Assembly (NCBI GenBank): GCA_900491605.1
Contig: UESW01004237.1
Location: 62,001 to 126,000 of the forward strand
Length of the DNA: 64,000 nucleotides
Direction of reading: 5' to 3'
Source: Calamus simplicifolius
Taxonomy: Eukaryota; Streptophyta; Magnoliopsida; Arecales; Arecaceae
Position numbers and translations under genes: made by a program. Position 1 is the stretch's first letter. Each line of letters opens with the position of its first letter. This document shows positions 22,906 to 34,151 of this stretch, one piece after another. Under the pieces are notes generated by a model that was not told the origin of the DNA, searched no databases, and saw only the letters and a list, made by a program, of their open reading frames with translations.

Positions 22906-23226
22906 AGGCGGGAATTTGACGTCAGCGTAGTACTCATTCGACGACACCCTAGTAACTGAGCCATGGCATATTTCCGAGAAAAGTTTGTAAACGTGGGCGG
23001 TTCCTATGGGTTCGCGGGTCTCATTGATGTGATCGTGGCGATCCGGGTGTCCTTTCGTATTTCTCTTAGGTCGGCATAAACCCTAGAAAAACCCCTCAAT
23101 CGTCTGTTGCTCGAGAAGCCATCCTTTTGCTCAAGAAGACATTCTTCTTCTCTTGCTCGAGAAGCCACTGGTCTCTTTTTCTCTCCTAAACTTGTTCCAT
23201 AGTTCATTCTTCCGAATTCTTCATTC
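22906..23226 (+). promoter_or_regulatory. Presumed promoter and leader of the ULP1-like gene
   Basis: A unique stretch between array 3 and the first protease ATG. It contains the palindrome TGACGTCA at 22,917-22,924, a typical bZIP target, and a CT-rich, T-run-containing leader (23,090-23,200). No clear TATA box was seen. Transcription-start position is unknown. Confidence 0.45.
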
Positions 23227-25949
23227 ATGGAGATGAGCGCTTTCGTTTGTGCACGAAGACCGCGAACAAAGAAGAAGCAGACAGAGAAAATGGCGGAACA
23301 ATGCAAGGACCTGGTTCTTCGTTCGACTGAGGATGCGGCTCCTTCAGGTATGTTTATCACTATATTAAATATTACGATATTCTATCTTAAAATTTAATGA
23401 CATGTATGTCTTCTGTCTTACCCCCTGTTTTCGTTGACAATAAAATTGTTCCAGTCCCCCCAGTGAAGGCTTCCCAGCTGTTTAAGAATAGCTGCAGGCC
23501 GGCAGTATATGTTCAGAAGGTTTGGAGGATGGGGTTCTCTAGACGCCATACAAGACTGATTCGAAGGACCCCATTTGGTGCCTTCGTCGACATGCAGACG
23601 TTCACAGTCGACGGGCGACTGCTAGCAGACATCATAAGATGTCACAATGGTGGCGACGAGTTCATGTTTGGTGGAAAGCCAGTTATATTCAGTGCCGAAG
23701 AAGTCGCACTCATTTTGGGTCTTCCATGTCATGGGAAGAAGATCGACACGTCCAGCCAAATGTTCAACGGAAGGTTGTTCAGACGGTTTGGCCAGGGTTT
23801 AGATCTTCGCCAATCAGGTTTGGAGAAGTTGATATTTCAACTCCGACCATCTAAAGTGCAGGAGGATGTCGAGGACACCGTCCGACTTTGGATCGCATAC
23901 ATGTTGGCCATGTTTTTGGCTCCAAAGTCTAATCAGAGGTGTCCACGGTATCTCATCCAGCACTTGGATGACTTAAGTCAACTGAGTAGCATCGACTGGG
24001 CTTCGGCACTGAAGGAATTGATTGTTCTGGCTCTCCCAGAAATAGCTGCTTGCTTGCGTTCCGAGGAGCCGGTGCACTCAAAAAATGCAAAAAAGATTAG
24101 GAGGCAGCCTACCTTGTTCGGATGCTCGGCAGCACTGGTGGTAAGATTTATTGAGACAAATTATTAGTGTTGAGACAAAATTTTTTCGTAATATTACTTT
24201 ATTTAATATCCAAAAAAATATAATTTTCAGGCGTGGTTCCTCGAGCATACATCAATGCGAGAGCCAGCATACCCTGATAAACGGCCCCGGCTGTTGAAGT
24301 GGTATGACCACCAAACGAAGAACCAATCGGTTCGGGTTGCCGACTTGCAGCCTCAGGACTTGGTAATCTACTCCATTGCTCCATTGCTGTGACCATTTTT
24401 TCAACTTAATGCGTCAATATGTTCAGTTAATATTAATTTGTTATCATCTTGTGTTGCAGATGGAGGGAGCTATTGAACCATTGCCAGAAGAGCGATGGCT
24501 TCTCCCTCAGCAGTTAAAACCGTCCCCCCCTCAACAAACAGATACCTGCGCCCCTCAACCAATGGATAGCTGCGCAGGATGCGCCGAGTTGAGGAATGAA
24601 TTGAAGTGTGTTAAGGATCAACTCGAAGATGTCAGGCACAGGCTGTCCATTGCTGAGAGCCTCCTCAATTCACTTCTCAGAAAGGAAAGTTATGCAATAA
24701 CCGAGGAGGACAAGGGGGACGAGAAAACAGAGAAGGTGCATTCCTTGGAGTTGGTCCTCCGCGAGCCTGATAACGTAAATATTGAGGAGAAGAAGATGGA
24801 GGAGGACCATTCATCCGAGTTTCCAATTCAGACAGGGAATGCAAAATCAGGGGAGAACATATTGGAGGGGGATTCATTGGCTGATAAAACAGAGCAGGGG
24901 AATGAAAATAAAGAAGAGTCCATATCCGATAATAAACTTGGCACCCCTGCGCCAAAGGATGACAATATGGACTTAGAAATAATTGGAGTGCCGTCGCTTG
25001 TTAGGAGGATTAAAAAACATCCGAGGAAGCGTAAGGCTTCCACGGCTGTCGGCGAATGTTATGAGACAACCCGACCTAAAAAGTCGGTGAAGACAGTGGG
25101 CATGTCAAAGCCCAACACAACGGTCGAAGATGACCAAATAATTATTCAAAATTTTTTGAGCGAGCGACAACAACCCGACGAGATCGTCTACACAAATATG
25201 TTTAATGGAGTTGCAAGCAGAAAAAATCTTCAGGATCTCATTAACAACGAGATGATAATAGATGATGTAAGTATATCAAGGAACATGTTCAAGTTGTTGA
25301 TTTTAGAATTATATTAATCGTTTTACTTTTTATTGGCAGATAATCGATTGCGGGCAGGAGTTTCTGATGCGAAACTGGGCAGAGCATCCTGACCGATATC
25401 ATAAGTGCATATTGCATCAGTTTCGTACCTGCTCTATGTCTGACTTCCTCATCACCTGCTCATGAACTTGCTGGATCATCTGGGGCTGCGATATTTGATA
25501 ATGTATCGGACGAAGATAAGGCCCAGTTCCGGTTTCTTTTCAGCATTGTAAACTCTGATAACTCGCACTGGCATTTGGTTGCTGTCGACATGGAAAGGAA
25601 GGTGTTCATGCACCTGAATTCAATGAAACGCAACCCGAAGTACAAGGCCAATGCAAGGAAATGGCATACAATTCTAGGCCACATATTCCATATCTACTGC
25701 GATAAGAAGGAAGTGATGGAGTGGCCGATGGAAGATATTTCGGATTGCCCAAGCCAACCGAGCGGATCGCTGGATTGCGGCCTGTACTGTCTGAGATACA
25801 TGGAATGTCTTGCTCGACGAGACAATCCTGATATGAAGCTGGATTTCATGGATGAGGAAGTCAGAGATTACCGGCGACACTTAGCTGCAACGATATTGAG
25901 AGAGGGCCTGAACAAAAAGATTAGCGACATTGTCGAAACATGTTCTTAA
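23227..25949 (+). CDS. ULP1-like cysteine protease (C48 family) of the MULE, five exons, one frameshift
   Basis: ULP1 proteases remove SUMO-type modifiers. Deduced exons: 23,227-23,347; 23,455-24,140; 24,231-24,362; 24,460-25,266; 25,340-25,949, all with GT-AG borders and matching phases. Exon 2 is a DUF1985-like/plant mobile-type region (GGKPVIFSAEEVALILGLP). Exon 4 has a coiled coil (ELRNELKCVKDQLEDVRHRL), a long acidic linker and a basic patch RRIKKHPRKRK. Exon 5 is the catalytic domain: His in NSHWHLVAVD (25,566-25,568), Asn in HLNSM (25,617-25,619) where C48 enzymes usually have Asp, Gln in PSQPSG (25,755-25,757) and Cys in LDCGLYC (25,776-25,778). A one-base excess near 25,424 breaks the frame before the His. 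The gene lies between inverted arrays 3 and 4. ULP1 genes in MULEs are known; the gene model is mine. Confidence 0.82.
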
Positions 25950-26109
25950 TTTTTGTATAAAAAGTATTCGTCTTTGAATGAAAATTGTATGTAATTTATT
26001 CATATTAACACTGATTAATATTTAATGCAAATGTTAAAAATTTTATCATTGCGAGCAGGAGTGTCCTCGTTGTATTCATATGTTTGCCTTCGTATGATTC
26101 CGCCTTTCT

Positions 26110-29100
26110 GGTGTAGTTTGACAAGAACTAGGGTGTCGTTTGACAAGAACTAGGGTGTCGTTTGCCATGAGCTGGGGTGTCGTCGCTCTTAAATTGTCGG
26201 GTCGCGTCCTGGAATGTGTCGTATGTTTCCGTCTTTCGGGTGTCGCCGCGCAAGACTAGGGTGTCGTTTTCCATGAGCTAGGGTGTCGTCGCGCAAATTT
26301 CTTCGGACTCGTTCGCGAGCACCCTCGTATGTTTACGTATTTCGGGTGTCGCCGTGAAAGACTAGCGCAAGGCTTGGGTGTCGTTTGCCAGAACTAGGAT
26401 GTCTCGTATGTTTCCGTCCTTCGGGTGTCGCCGCGCAAGTCTTGGGTGTCGTTTGCCAGAACTAGGATGTCTCGTATGTTTCCCTTCGGGTGTCGCCGCG
26501 CAAGGCTTGGGTGTCGTTTGCCAGAACTAGATGTCGTATGTTTCCGTGGGTGTCTTGGGTGTCGTTTGCCAGAACTAGGATGTCTCGTATGTTTCCGTCC
26601 TTCGGGTGTCGCCGCGCAAGGCTTGGGTGTCGTTTGCCAGAACTAGGATGTCTCGTATGTTTCCGTCCTTCGGGTGTCGCCGCGCAAGTCTTGGGTGTCG
26701 TTTGCCAGAACTAGGATGTCTCGTATGTTTCCATCTTCGGGTGTCGCCGCGCAAGGCTTGGGTGTCGTTTGCCAGAACTAGGATGTCTCGTATGTTTCCG
26801 TCCTTCGGGTATCGCCGCGCAAGGCTTGGGTGTCGTTTTCCAGAACTAGGATGTCTCGTATTTCCGTCCTTCGGGTGTCGCCGCGCAAGGCTTGGGTGTC
26901 GTTTGCCAGAACTAGGATGTCTCGTATGTTTCCGTCTTCGGGTGTCGCCGAGCAAGACTAGGGTGTCGTTTGCCAGAACTAGGATGTCTCGTATGGTTCC
27001 GTCCTTCGGGTGTCGCCGCGCAAGGCTTGGGTGTCGTTTTCCAGAACTAGGATGTCTCGTATGTTTCCGTCTTCGGGTGTCGCCGCGCAAGGCTTGGTGT
27101 CGTTTGCCAGAACTAGGATGTCTCGTATGTTTCCGTCCTTCGGGTGTCCGCGCAAGTCTTGGGTGTCGTTTGCCAGAACTAGGATGTCTCGTACGTTTCC
27201 GTCATTCGGGTGTCGCCGCGCAAGGCTTGGGTGTCGTTTGCCAGAACTAGATGTCGCGTATGTTTCCGTTCTTCGGGTGTCGCCGCGAGCTTGGGTGTCG
27301 TTTGCCAGAACTAGGATGTCTCGTATGTTTCCGTCCTTCGGGTGTCGCCGCGCAAGCTTGGGTGTCGTTTGCCAGAACTAGGATGTCTCGTATGTTTCCG
27401 TCTTCGGGTGTCGCCGCGCAAGGCTTGGGTGTCGTTTGCCAGAACTCCGTATGTTTCCGCTTCGGGTGTCGCCGCGCGAGCTTGGGTGTCGTTTGCCAGA
27501 ACTAGGATGTCTCGTATGTTTCCGTCCTTCGGGTGTCGCCGCGCAAGGCTTGGGTGTCGTTTGCCAGAACTAGGATGTCTCGTATGTTTCCGTCCTTCGG
27601 GTGTCGCCGCGCAAGCTTGGGTGTCGTTTGCCAGAACTAGGATGTCTCGTATGTTTCCGTCTTCGGGTGTCGCCGCGCAAGGCTTGGGTGTCGTTTGCCA
27701 GAACTAGGATGTCTCGTATGTTTCCGTCATTCGGGTGTCGCCGCGCAAGCTTGGGTGTCGTTTGCCAGAACTAGGATGTCTCGTATGTTTCCGTCCTTCG
27801 GGTGTCGCCGCGCAAGGCTTGGGTGTCGTTTGCCAGAACTAGGATGTCACGTATGTTTCCGTCCTTCGGGTGTCGCCGCACAAGGCTTGGGTGTCGTTTG
27901 CCAGAACTAGGATGTCTCGTACGTTTCCGTCATTCGGGTGTCGCCGCGCAAGGCTTGGGTGTCGTTTGCCAGAACTCAGATGTCGCGTATGTTTCCGTTC
28001 TTCGGGTGTCGCCGCGCGAGACTTGGGTGTCGTTTGCCAGAACTAGGATGTCTCATACGTTTCCGTCATTCGGTGTCGCCGCGCAAGGCTTGGGTGTCGT
28101 TTGCCAGAACTAGGATGTCTCGTATGTTTCCGTCCTTCGGGTGTCGCCGTGCAAGCTTGGGTGTCGTTTGCCAGAACTAGGATGTCTCGTATGTTTCCGT
28201 CATTCGGGTGTCGCCGCGCAAGGCTTGGGTATCGTTTTCCAGAACTCAGATGTCGCGTATGTTTCCGTTCTTCGGGTGTCGCCGCGCGAGGCCTGGGTGT
28301 CGTTTGCCAGAACTAGGATGTCTCGTATGTTTCCGTCCTTCGGGTGTTGCCGCGCAAGGCTTGGGTGTCGTTTGCCAGAACTAGGATGTCTCGTATGTTT
28401 CCGTCCTTCGGGTGTCGCCGAGCAAGACTAGGGTGTCGTTTTCTAGAACTACGATGTCTCGTATGGTTCCTTCGAGTGTCGCCGCGCGAGACTTGGGTGT
28501 CGTTTGCCAGAGCTAGGATGTCTCGTATGTTTCTGTCCTTCGGATGTCACCGCACAAGGCTTGGGTGTCGTTTGCCAGAACTCAGATGTCGCGTATGTTT
28601 CCGTTCTTCGGGTGTCGCCGCGTAATGCTTGGGTGTCGTTTGCCAGAACTAGGATGTCGCGTATGTTTCCGTTCTTCGGGTGTCGCCGCGTAATGCTTGG
28701 GTGTCGTTTGCCAGAACTAGGATGTCGCGTATGTTTCCGTTCTTCGGGTGTCGCCGCGCAAGGCTTGGGTGTCGTTTTCCGTGTCGCCGGGCAAGGCTTG
28801 GGTGTCATTTTCCAGAACTAGGATGTCTCGTATGTTTCTGTCCTTCGGATGTCGCCGCGCAAGGCTTGGGTGTCGTTTGCCAGAACTAGGATGTCTCGTA
28901 TGTTTCCATCATTCAGGTGTCGCCGAGCAAGACTAGGGTGTCGTTTGCCAGAACTAGGATGTCTCATATGTTTCCGTTCTTCGGGTGTCGCCTCGTAATG
29001 CTTGGGTGTCGTTTGCAAGAACTAGGATGTCTCGTATGTTTCCGTCCTTCGGGTGTCGCCGCGCAAGGCTTGGGTGTCGTTTGCCAGAACTAGGATGTCG

Positions 29101-29200
29101 CGTATGTTTCCATCATTCGGGTGTTGTCGAGCAAGACTAGGGTGTCGTTTGCCATGAGCAAGGGTGTCGTCGCGCTAATTTCCTCGGAGTCGTTCGCGAA
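26110..29200 (+). repeat. GGGTGTC array 4 (about 45 units of 68 bp), mirror of array 3
   Basis: The same three-site 68-bp unit as array 3 in inverse orientation: 'tcgtatgtttccgtccttcGGGTGTC', 'gccgcgcaaggcttGGGTGTC', 'gtttgccagaactaGGATGTC'. Units with 1-2 base indels and variant spacers (cattcg, ttcttcg, aagcttgg) are interspersed. Edge units are more divergent (26,115-26,340 and 29,130-29,200), which is typical of arrays homogenised in the middle. It runs from just 3' of the ULP1 gene to the duplicated transposase tail. Confidence 0.92.
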
Positions 29201-29252
29201 CAATTCATTTACGACCAAGCAACCATAATTCAAAAGTTACGACACTCGTGTT

Positions 29253-29503
29253 TTATATATAATCTTGTGTAAGTTGACTCAATACATAAGCATCAAATTC
29301 ATCCATTAAAGTTTCTGACGGCGGAACATTTATCTCCAGGTCCTCTTCAGTATTAATAGACTGCAAACAAGTCTGCCTGCTACTTGAAGCAGCTTTTTCC
29401 TTGGCCTGATTTTTCCTTGATCTTTTTGCCTTCTTCTCGACTGCACTCTTTAATCTGTTCTCTCTCGGGCGACCTTTCGTCCGAATTTGTTCAGGATCTT
29501 TAA
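29253..29503 (-). pseudogene. Inverted duplicate of the transposase C-terminal tail
   Basis: On the minus strand the last 80 or so codons of the transposase (19,690-19,934) are repeated nearly exactly, from DPEQIRTKGRPRENR to a stop at 29,253. Changes visible are R to K (KERAA/KEKAA), I to N (LEIIV/LEINV) and H to Y (QDHI/QDYI). The copy has no ATG of its own; its open frame runs in from terminal-repeat sequence. The join to terminal-repeat sequence is at about 29,503 (TTTAAAGATCCTG). It shows that the right arm was made by inverted duplication of a block spanning the transposase end and the following array. Confidence 0.88.
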
Positions 29504-29509
29504 AGCACG

Positions 29510-30130
29510 AGTGTCGTCTCGTTAGAACTTGCAGAGATGAAATCCAGTTGAGCACGAACCTACGCTCTCGTCTGAAAGTCCGGACGACAGGAGTCTACTG
29601 GAGTCTTCAAATATAAAAGTTTATCCAATGAGTTTTTCCCTGCCAACACCTCACGTCGACGTTCGCTTCTCTCTCTGAATTCGGCCAAGTCTGTAAGAAA
29701 AACGCATTAACTAACTCTAACCAGAAAAAAACTGTTGATATAATAAAGAAGTGGGAAGAAAGAGTTTTTACTTTGTGCTGCGGATGACATTTCCTCCAGA
29801 AGTTTTTTTACACACACTCCTGACTCCAGTATCAAGGTTTTCCAGTCCAGTAGCTGAAAATACTTCAGCCTCTAAGCTGGAAGAAACAGAGTTCTTCTTG
29901 CACAGATGACAGAAAACGTAAAAATGGAGCGAAAGGGCATTTTCGTCCGCACGAAAATTTTAAAAAAAAGCGAACAGCAATAAATGTCCGTCACGTTCAG
30001 AACGTAACGTCAAAGCCCAGCCATACCGCCTGTCATGTCATCCACGTCGGATCCACGTGGATCAATAGGAAGACGCGGTGCAGTCCACGTCAGCGTTGCT
30101 GCACCGGGGCCGATGTACAAAGTGTTTTCC
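29510..30130 (-). repeat. Right terminal inverted repeat of the MULE
   Basis: Reverse complement of the left terminal repeat, about 620 bp and without the 360-bp internal insertion of the left arm. It ends GTGTTTTCC at 30,130. The ACGT-core cluster is conserved (TCCACGTGGATC near 30,052-30,063, GACGTTACGTTCTGAACGTGACGG on the minus strand). Confidence 0.85.
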
Positions 30131-31127
30131 TAGCAACATTTCATCTCAAAAACAAGCCCAGACTCAAGATCCAGGCCCATGCATGGGACGGAAGGCTGTT
30201 CAAGGAAAAGTCTTTATACACTGCTCCATGCAAAATAGTCTGCACCGAGCGTGATGATTCGCTCGCATGTGAGCTCATGCATCAGTGATGTAGGATTCAT
30301 GAGCAGGTCCTTCTGTGCAGGTTTACGCATGGATAAACCATCACGCTTAGTGCAGATCATCCTGCATCAAGACCCTACATTGTTATAAATTATTCTTTTG
30401 AACCAGACCCTGCGTTGTTGTAATTACTATCAAATTTGATGTATGATTATATAGACTAAAGAATACTTTAAATATTTTTTTAATTAAATTATAAAAAAAT
30501 GCTATTTTTAAGCAGGATACTCTATATAGATTCTCTCCTTACATCTAAAAAAATCTTGAGGTGCCAGAGGCTTTTAAGACACATGAAAGGGAGATCGTAT
30601 CCAATGATGCAATTTATATAGTGAAAACTAATCCCCAATAGCCTCTTTAGTTTCTCTCTGTATGCCTAAAACTATGATCAATCTTCTTATTATTCCAAGT
30701 CAATATACGAAAGAGGGAGATCCTATCCAACGATAAAAACAATGTGCAAAAAACTTACCAATAGTCTTAATAAGATTGGGTGCTGGGAGTCAAGTGCTCA
30801 GCCCCTTCATCTATTCTTGTGATTGGATGCAGTGTGAGGGGTGCCCGTATTCAACATTGTTGCAATACCTAAGCTAATGAGTAACATGGGCATTTTGATA
30901 TCATTTTGCCTTGGATGTATTTCCTTGCATATTACTTGCTCCTATATTGCTTTATATTGCTTACTGACTTAGCAACACCAATATTAGTTTTTTGGGCAAT
31001 AATTGAATCAATATTAGGGTTTTACGATAACAATTTCATGAACAATTACATGTGGGATGGCTTATCATGTTGAAAAGAGATTTTCAAACCACATCGGAAG
31101 AATCATATGATAATGAAAGGGTTAATA
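30131..31127. other. Intergenic DNA, no supported gene
   Basis: AT-rich. Two near-copies of 'GACCC(T)AC/GCATTGTTGTAA' near 30,382 and 30,407 are the only repetition I noticed. Confidence 0.6.
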
Positions 31128-31879
31128 TACTATAAGATTTTTGGCTTTTGGCAATGAATTTTTGTCATTGCTGAAAGTGCTAAAATCATTGCAAAAAACT
31201 TTTCGCAATGAATTTTAATTCATAAACATTCATTACAGAAGGCCCATATCTGAAGCCCAAATTGCTTCTTTTAGCAAGAATAAAATTCATTACGGAAAGT
31301 CTATCTTTTGCAACGAAAATAATTCATTACTGAATCTAGAAAATTTGTTGCTACTACTTCCCAAAAAAATGCAATAATTCGTTACTGAAGTCGACTTTTC
31401 ACAACGAATTTATTTCTATTGCTGAAACAAAATGCATTGCTAATATTTTCTGTAATGAATGTTTTATTTAGTCAAATTCGTTATTGAATATGAGTTTCCG
31501 CAACGAATTTATTTCCGCTACTGAAACAAACATCGTTGCTAAATGTTTTCTACAATGAATGCTTTATTTAGTTAAATTATATGAGTTTCTATAACGAATT
31601 TAGTTTCATTACAGAAAAGTGATCGTTGCTAAATAATTTTTTTTCATTGCAAATATAATTTGTTCCTAATATTAAATTCATTGTGGAAAGCCAAGTTTGT
31701 TACAAATGACTCTAAATAGCATTAATAATATATAACAATTAATGAAGTCCAAAGTCCAAAATCCAAAATAAAACTGAAATGTTTTACACCAAAATAAAGT
31801 ATCTGATAGCTTAAAAAAAAGATGAAAGAGTGAAACATGCATGAACAATTCAAACTCTCTTATCCAAGATGTCAGTGGG

Positions 31880-33200
31880 AGATAGAGGTGAAGGGTTGCT
31901 CGGCGATGCAACTTGTGAAGTCTCAATCACAGTCATGCGGGCCATAACATTCTCTAGCACTGAGGACATGGTGTCAATCTTTTCATTGGCTTGCTAAAGC
32001 TGATGAACAAGCTCATCATAAAAGGGTTGACCGACATTGTTGATCGCAGAAGAGTCAACAAACTGTCTCTCCCCTAATTAACGACTAGTCTGAATATGCG
32101 ACCATCCTGGAGCATATGCTGATCGAGGCCCCAAAACCTTCTCCATAATTTGAAGGTTAGTGAACCGGTTCTCTGAGTCATTCTTGTATGTCATCATCTG
32201 GGCCTATATCAGAGAAAAATATGAAATGAAAAAAAGACATCATTTTCACAACAACAATATGGACAAAACATCGTAGTTTAGAATTAAATACTTACATATT
32301 GATCTCAACATATGTTGGATGTCCACTTGTCCATCTTCTTATCGTGGCGAAGCTCCTTCCAACTTTTGATATGATCAACAGTGACATCCTTATTACGACG
32401 AGCATGATGGTTGGTCGTTGACACTGATCCATCTTAGTCTTTGCCTTTCTATTGTGGAAGTTCTTAATATTCTTCTCTCGCCTTTCCTATGATAAGAAAA
32501 TAAATAACTAGTAACTTTGAAGCATGAAAATCTAGCAAATGAACACATGAGAAATTCATAACTCAATAAAACAATGTAATCAAATAATCATACCTGCCAT
32601 TCTTTTGACCTTCAATTTTTGACTAAGAACTTCCAATCTTCAGGTTTACAATATGGATAGGGCTTTGCGTAAGCATCTGCATTAGAGAGCTTGTTCATCT
32701 CCTTTTGCAAGTACCAAGCATAAAACTTGTGCTTTTGTTGCTTCCATACCTCATTTAATTGCTTGTTAATAATGTCTCTTACATTTTTATCTATCAGATC
32801 AATATCACAATCATCCTAGAAGAAAATTAAATCAGCAATTACATATCAAGAAATCCTAACACATATTAACAAACATGTATTTCCAACAATAATAACATAT
32901 TTTCATAACTGTTTAGGATATTATAAGAAACTAAGACTTTTAAAATAAAGGGACATATTGTTGCCTTTTCCAGTAGTGTCTGTTTTTTATGCTCGGGAAT
33001 GTTTCTCTACTCGCGATACTAAAAAGACGTTTCTTGTCGAGCAACAATCCCACAACCATTGTTGAATTGGACTGCATTATCACTAAGCACCTGGCAAATG
33101 CCGAACTCAAAGCTAAGAGGCAACTTAACTTGCTTCGCAACTTCTCGAGCAGCTATGACTTTTAAATTTCTACTGCATTTGCGATCATTCTTCGAAAGAG
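31880..33200 (-). pseudogene. Transposase_24-like remnants (CACTA accessory protein)
   Basis: Minus-strand pieces across this region include LSKNDRKC..NLKVIAAREVAKQV near 33,205-33,120 and Lys/Trp-rich stretches near 32,690 and 32,330 that resemble the plant Ptta/En/Spm transposase_24 family. Frames are broken by stops and probably introns (GT-AG-like junctions near 32,480-32,590). The assignment rests on residue style and position in the element. Confidence 0.45.
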
Positions 33201-33630
33201 CAGTACCTACAAAGAATATAAGATAGTTAGAATATTATTTATTTAAAAAAAAGTAATAATATTTATATGCTTTGTGAAGATTCTGAAGGAATAACAGTGC
33301 TCCCACTCGACATCCTCTATTGAAGTGAAGAAAAATATGATATGCTAGAAATCATACATGATTATGGATAATAAGAACTTAAAGAAATATAGCATATTAC
33401 ATAATTACTTATTCATTCAGAGAAATTGTCTTCATCATCATTATTGAACTTATCATTATTCGAACTATTATCGTCATCTTTATTTGTAAGTTTGTTGGCA
33501 ACATCATTATCAACAATAATTGATGGTTGGTCATTCCAAACCAATTCATGACTACTGATTTCGTTATCCTCAACCATAAGGTGTATATTGGACACTTGTT
33601 CCTCCTACAACACTTCTTCCTCAACCACTT

Positions 33631-33848
33631 CGTCATCAACTTGGGTTATTTCAGGAATATCCCATATGTGTCGGTATGGAAAGTGTTGAACAACCCACTA
33701 ATCTTTTTCTTATTTCAAATCAGGAAGGTAGACCACTTTCGTCATCAACTTGGGTTATTTCAGGAATATCCCATATGTGTCGGTGTGGAAAGTGTTGGAC
33801 AACCCACTAATCTTTTTCATGTTTCAAATCAGGAAAGTAGACCACTTG
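33631..33848. repeat. 109-bp tandem duplication
   Basis: CGTCATCAACTTGGGTTATT starts at 33,631 and again at 33,740. The two copies differ at only a few positions, so the duplication is recent relative to the decay of the surrounding CACTA. Confidence 0.9.
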
Positions 33849-34151
33849 TTTTACTTGGGTTGCCAAAATGAAAGGATCATTCTTATACCACTCTGAGGTT
33901 ATTCGAATGTAAGTAAAGCCATGAACCTTTTCAACTTTTTTTGTTCTTCCAGCAGTATCAGTATTATACCATGCACATTTAAAAAGGTAGACTTTATTAC
34001 CATATAAATAATCAAGTTTCAAAATCTCAAACAAACACCGATAGAAATCAACTTCTATACGATTATGAAAAGACTTAGTAGTGTTCCCATAATTTTGTAT
34101 CGTCCTTTTGTCTCCATGATCCTTGCAATGGAATTGGACTCCATTGACCAC
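33807..34151 (-). pseudogene. DUF4216-like fragment of a CACTA transposase protein
   Basis: A minus-strand open frame of 114 codons: VNGVQFHCKDHGDKRTIQNYG, then VYLFKCAWYNTD, then GFTYIRITSEWYKNDPFILATQVKQVVYF. The 'FKC.WYDTD' and 'DPF.LA.QA.QV.Y' signatures belong to DUF4216, which is found downstream of TNP2 in plant CACTA elements. Its role is unknown. It is followed on the same strand by acidic, low-complexity sequence and by Transposase_24-like pieces. Confidence 0.8.

Larger units (their letters stand above)
13424..30130 (+). mobile_element. 16.7-kb Mutator-like element (MULE) with transposase, ULP1-like protease, paired zipper genes and GACACCC arrays
   Basis: The ends are long inverted repeats: GGAAAACACTTTGTACA at 13,424 and its reverse complement ending at 30,130, followed on both sides by the same G/C-rich sequence (CGGCCCCGGTGCAGCAACGC and beyond). 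Inside are a MuDR/FAR1-type transposase, a ULP1 (C48)-like protease, two small leucine-zipper genes and about 9 kb of heptamer arrays. MULEs carrying ULP1-like genes are known (Kaonashi elements of Arabidopsis, CUMULE in melon), which supports the class assignment. I could not find the 8-11 bp target duplication expected of MULEs: flanks TCCAGGTTT and TAGCAACAT do not match. The element may be old, rearranged, or its true end may be slightly off. Confidence 0.88.

Noticed and set aside
20136..29018. Dozens of Cys/Arg-rich open frames of 60-214 codons, many ending GVVCQN
   Set aside because: They run through the GACACCC arrays in several frames and on both strands at once, all repeating the unit translation. 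They follow from unit length and lack of stops, not from protein selection.
14440..29200. CRISPR-like appearance of regularly spaced repeats
   Set aside because: The genome is a plant, spacers are themselves repeated rather than unique, and no cas genes exist. These are subterminal arrays of a DNA transposon.
13413..30140. Target-site duplication for the MULE
   Set aside because: I compared 8-11 bases on each side (TCCAGGTTT versus TAGCAACAT, also shifted by a few bases) and found no match.
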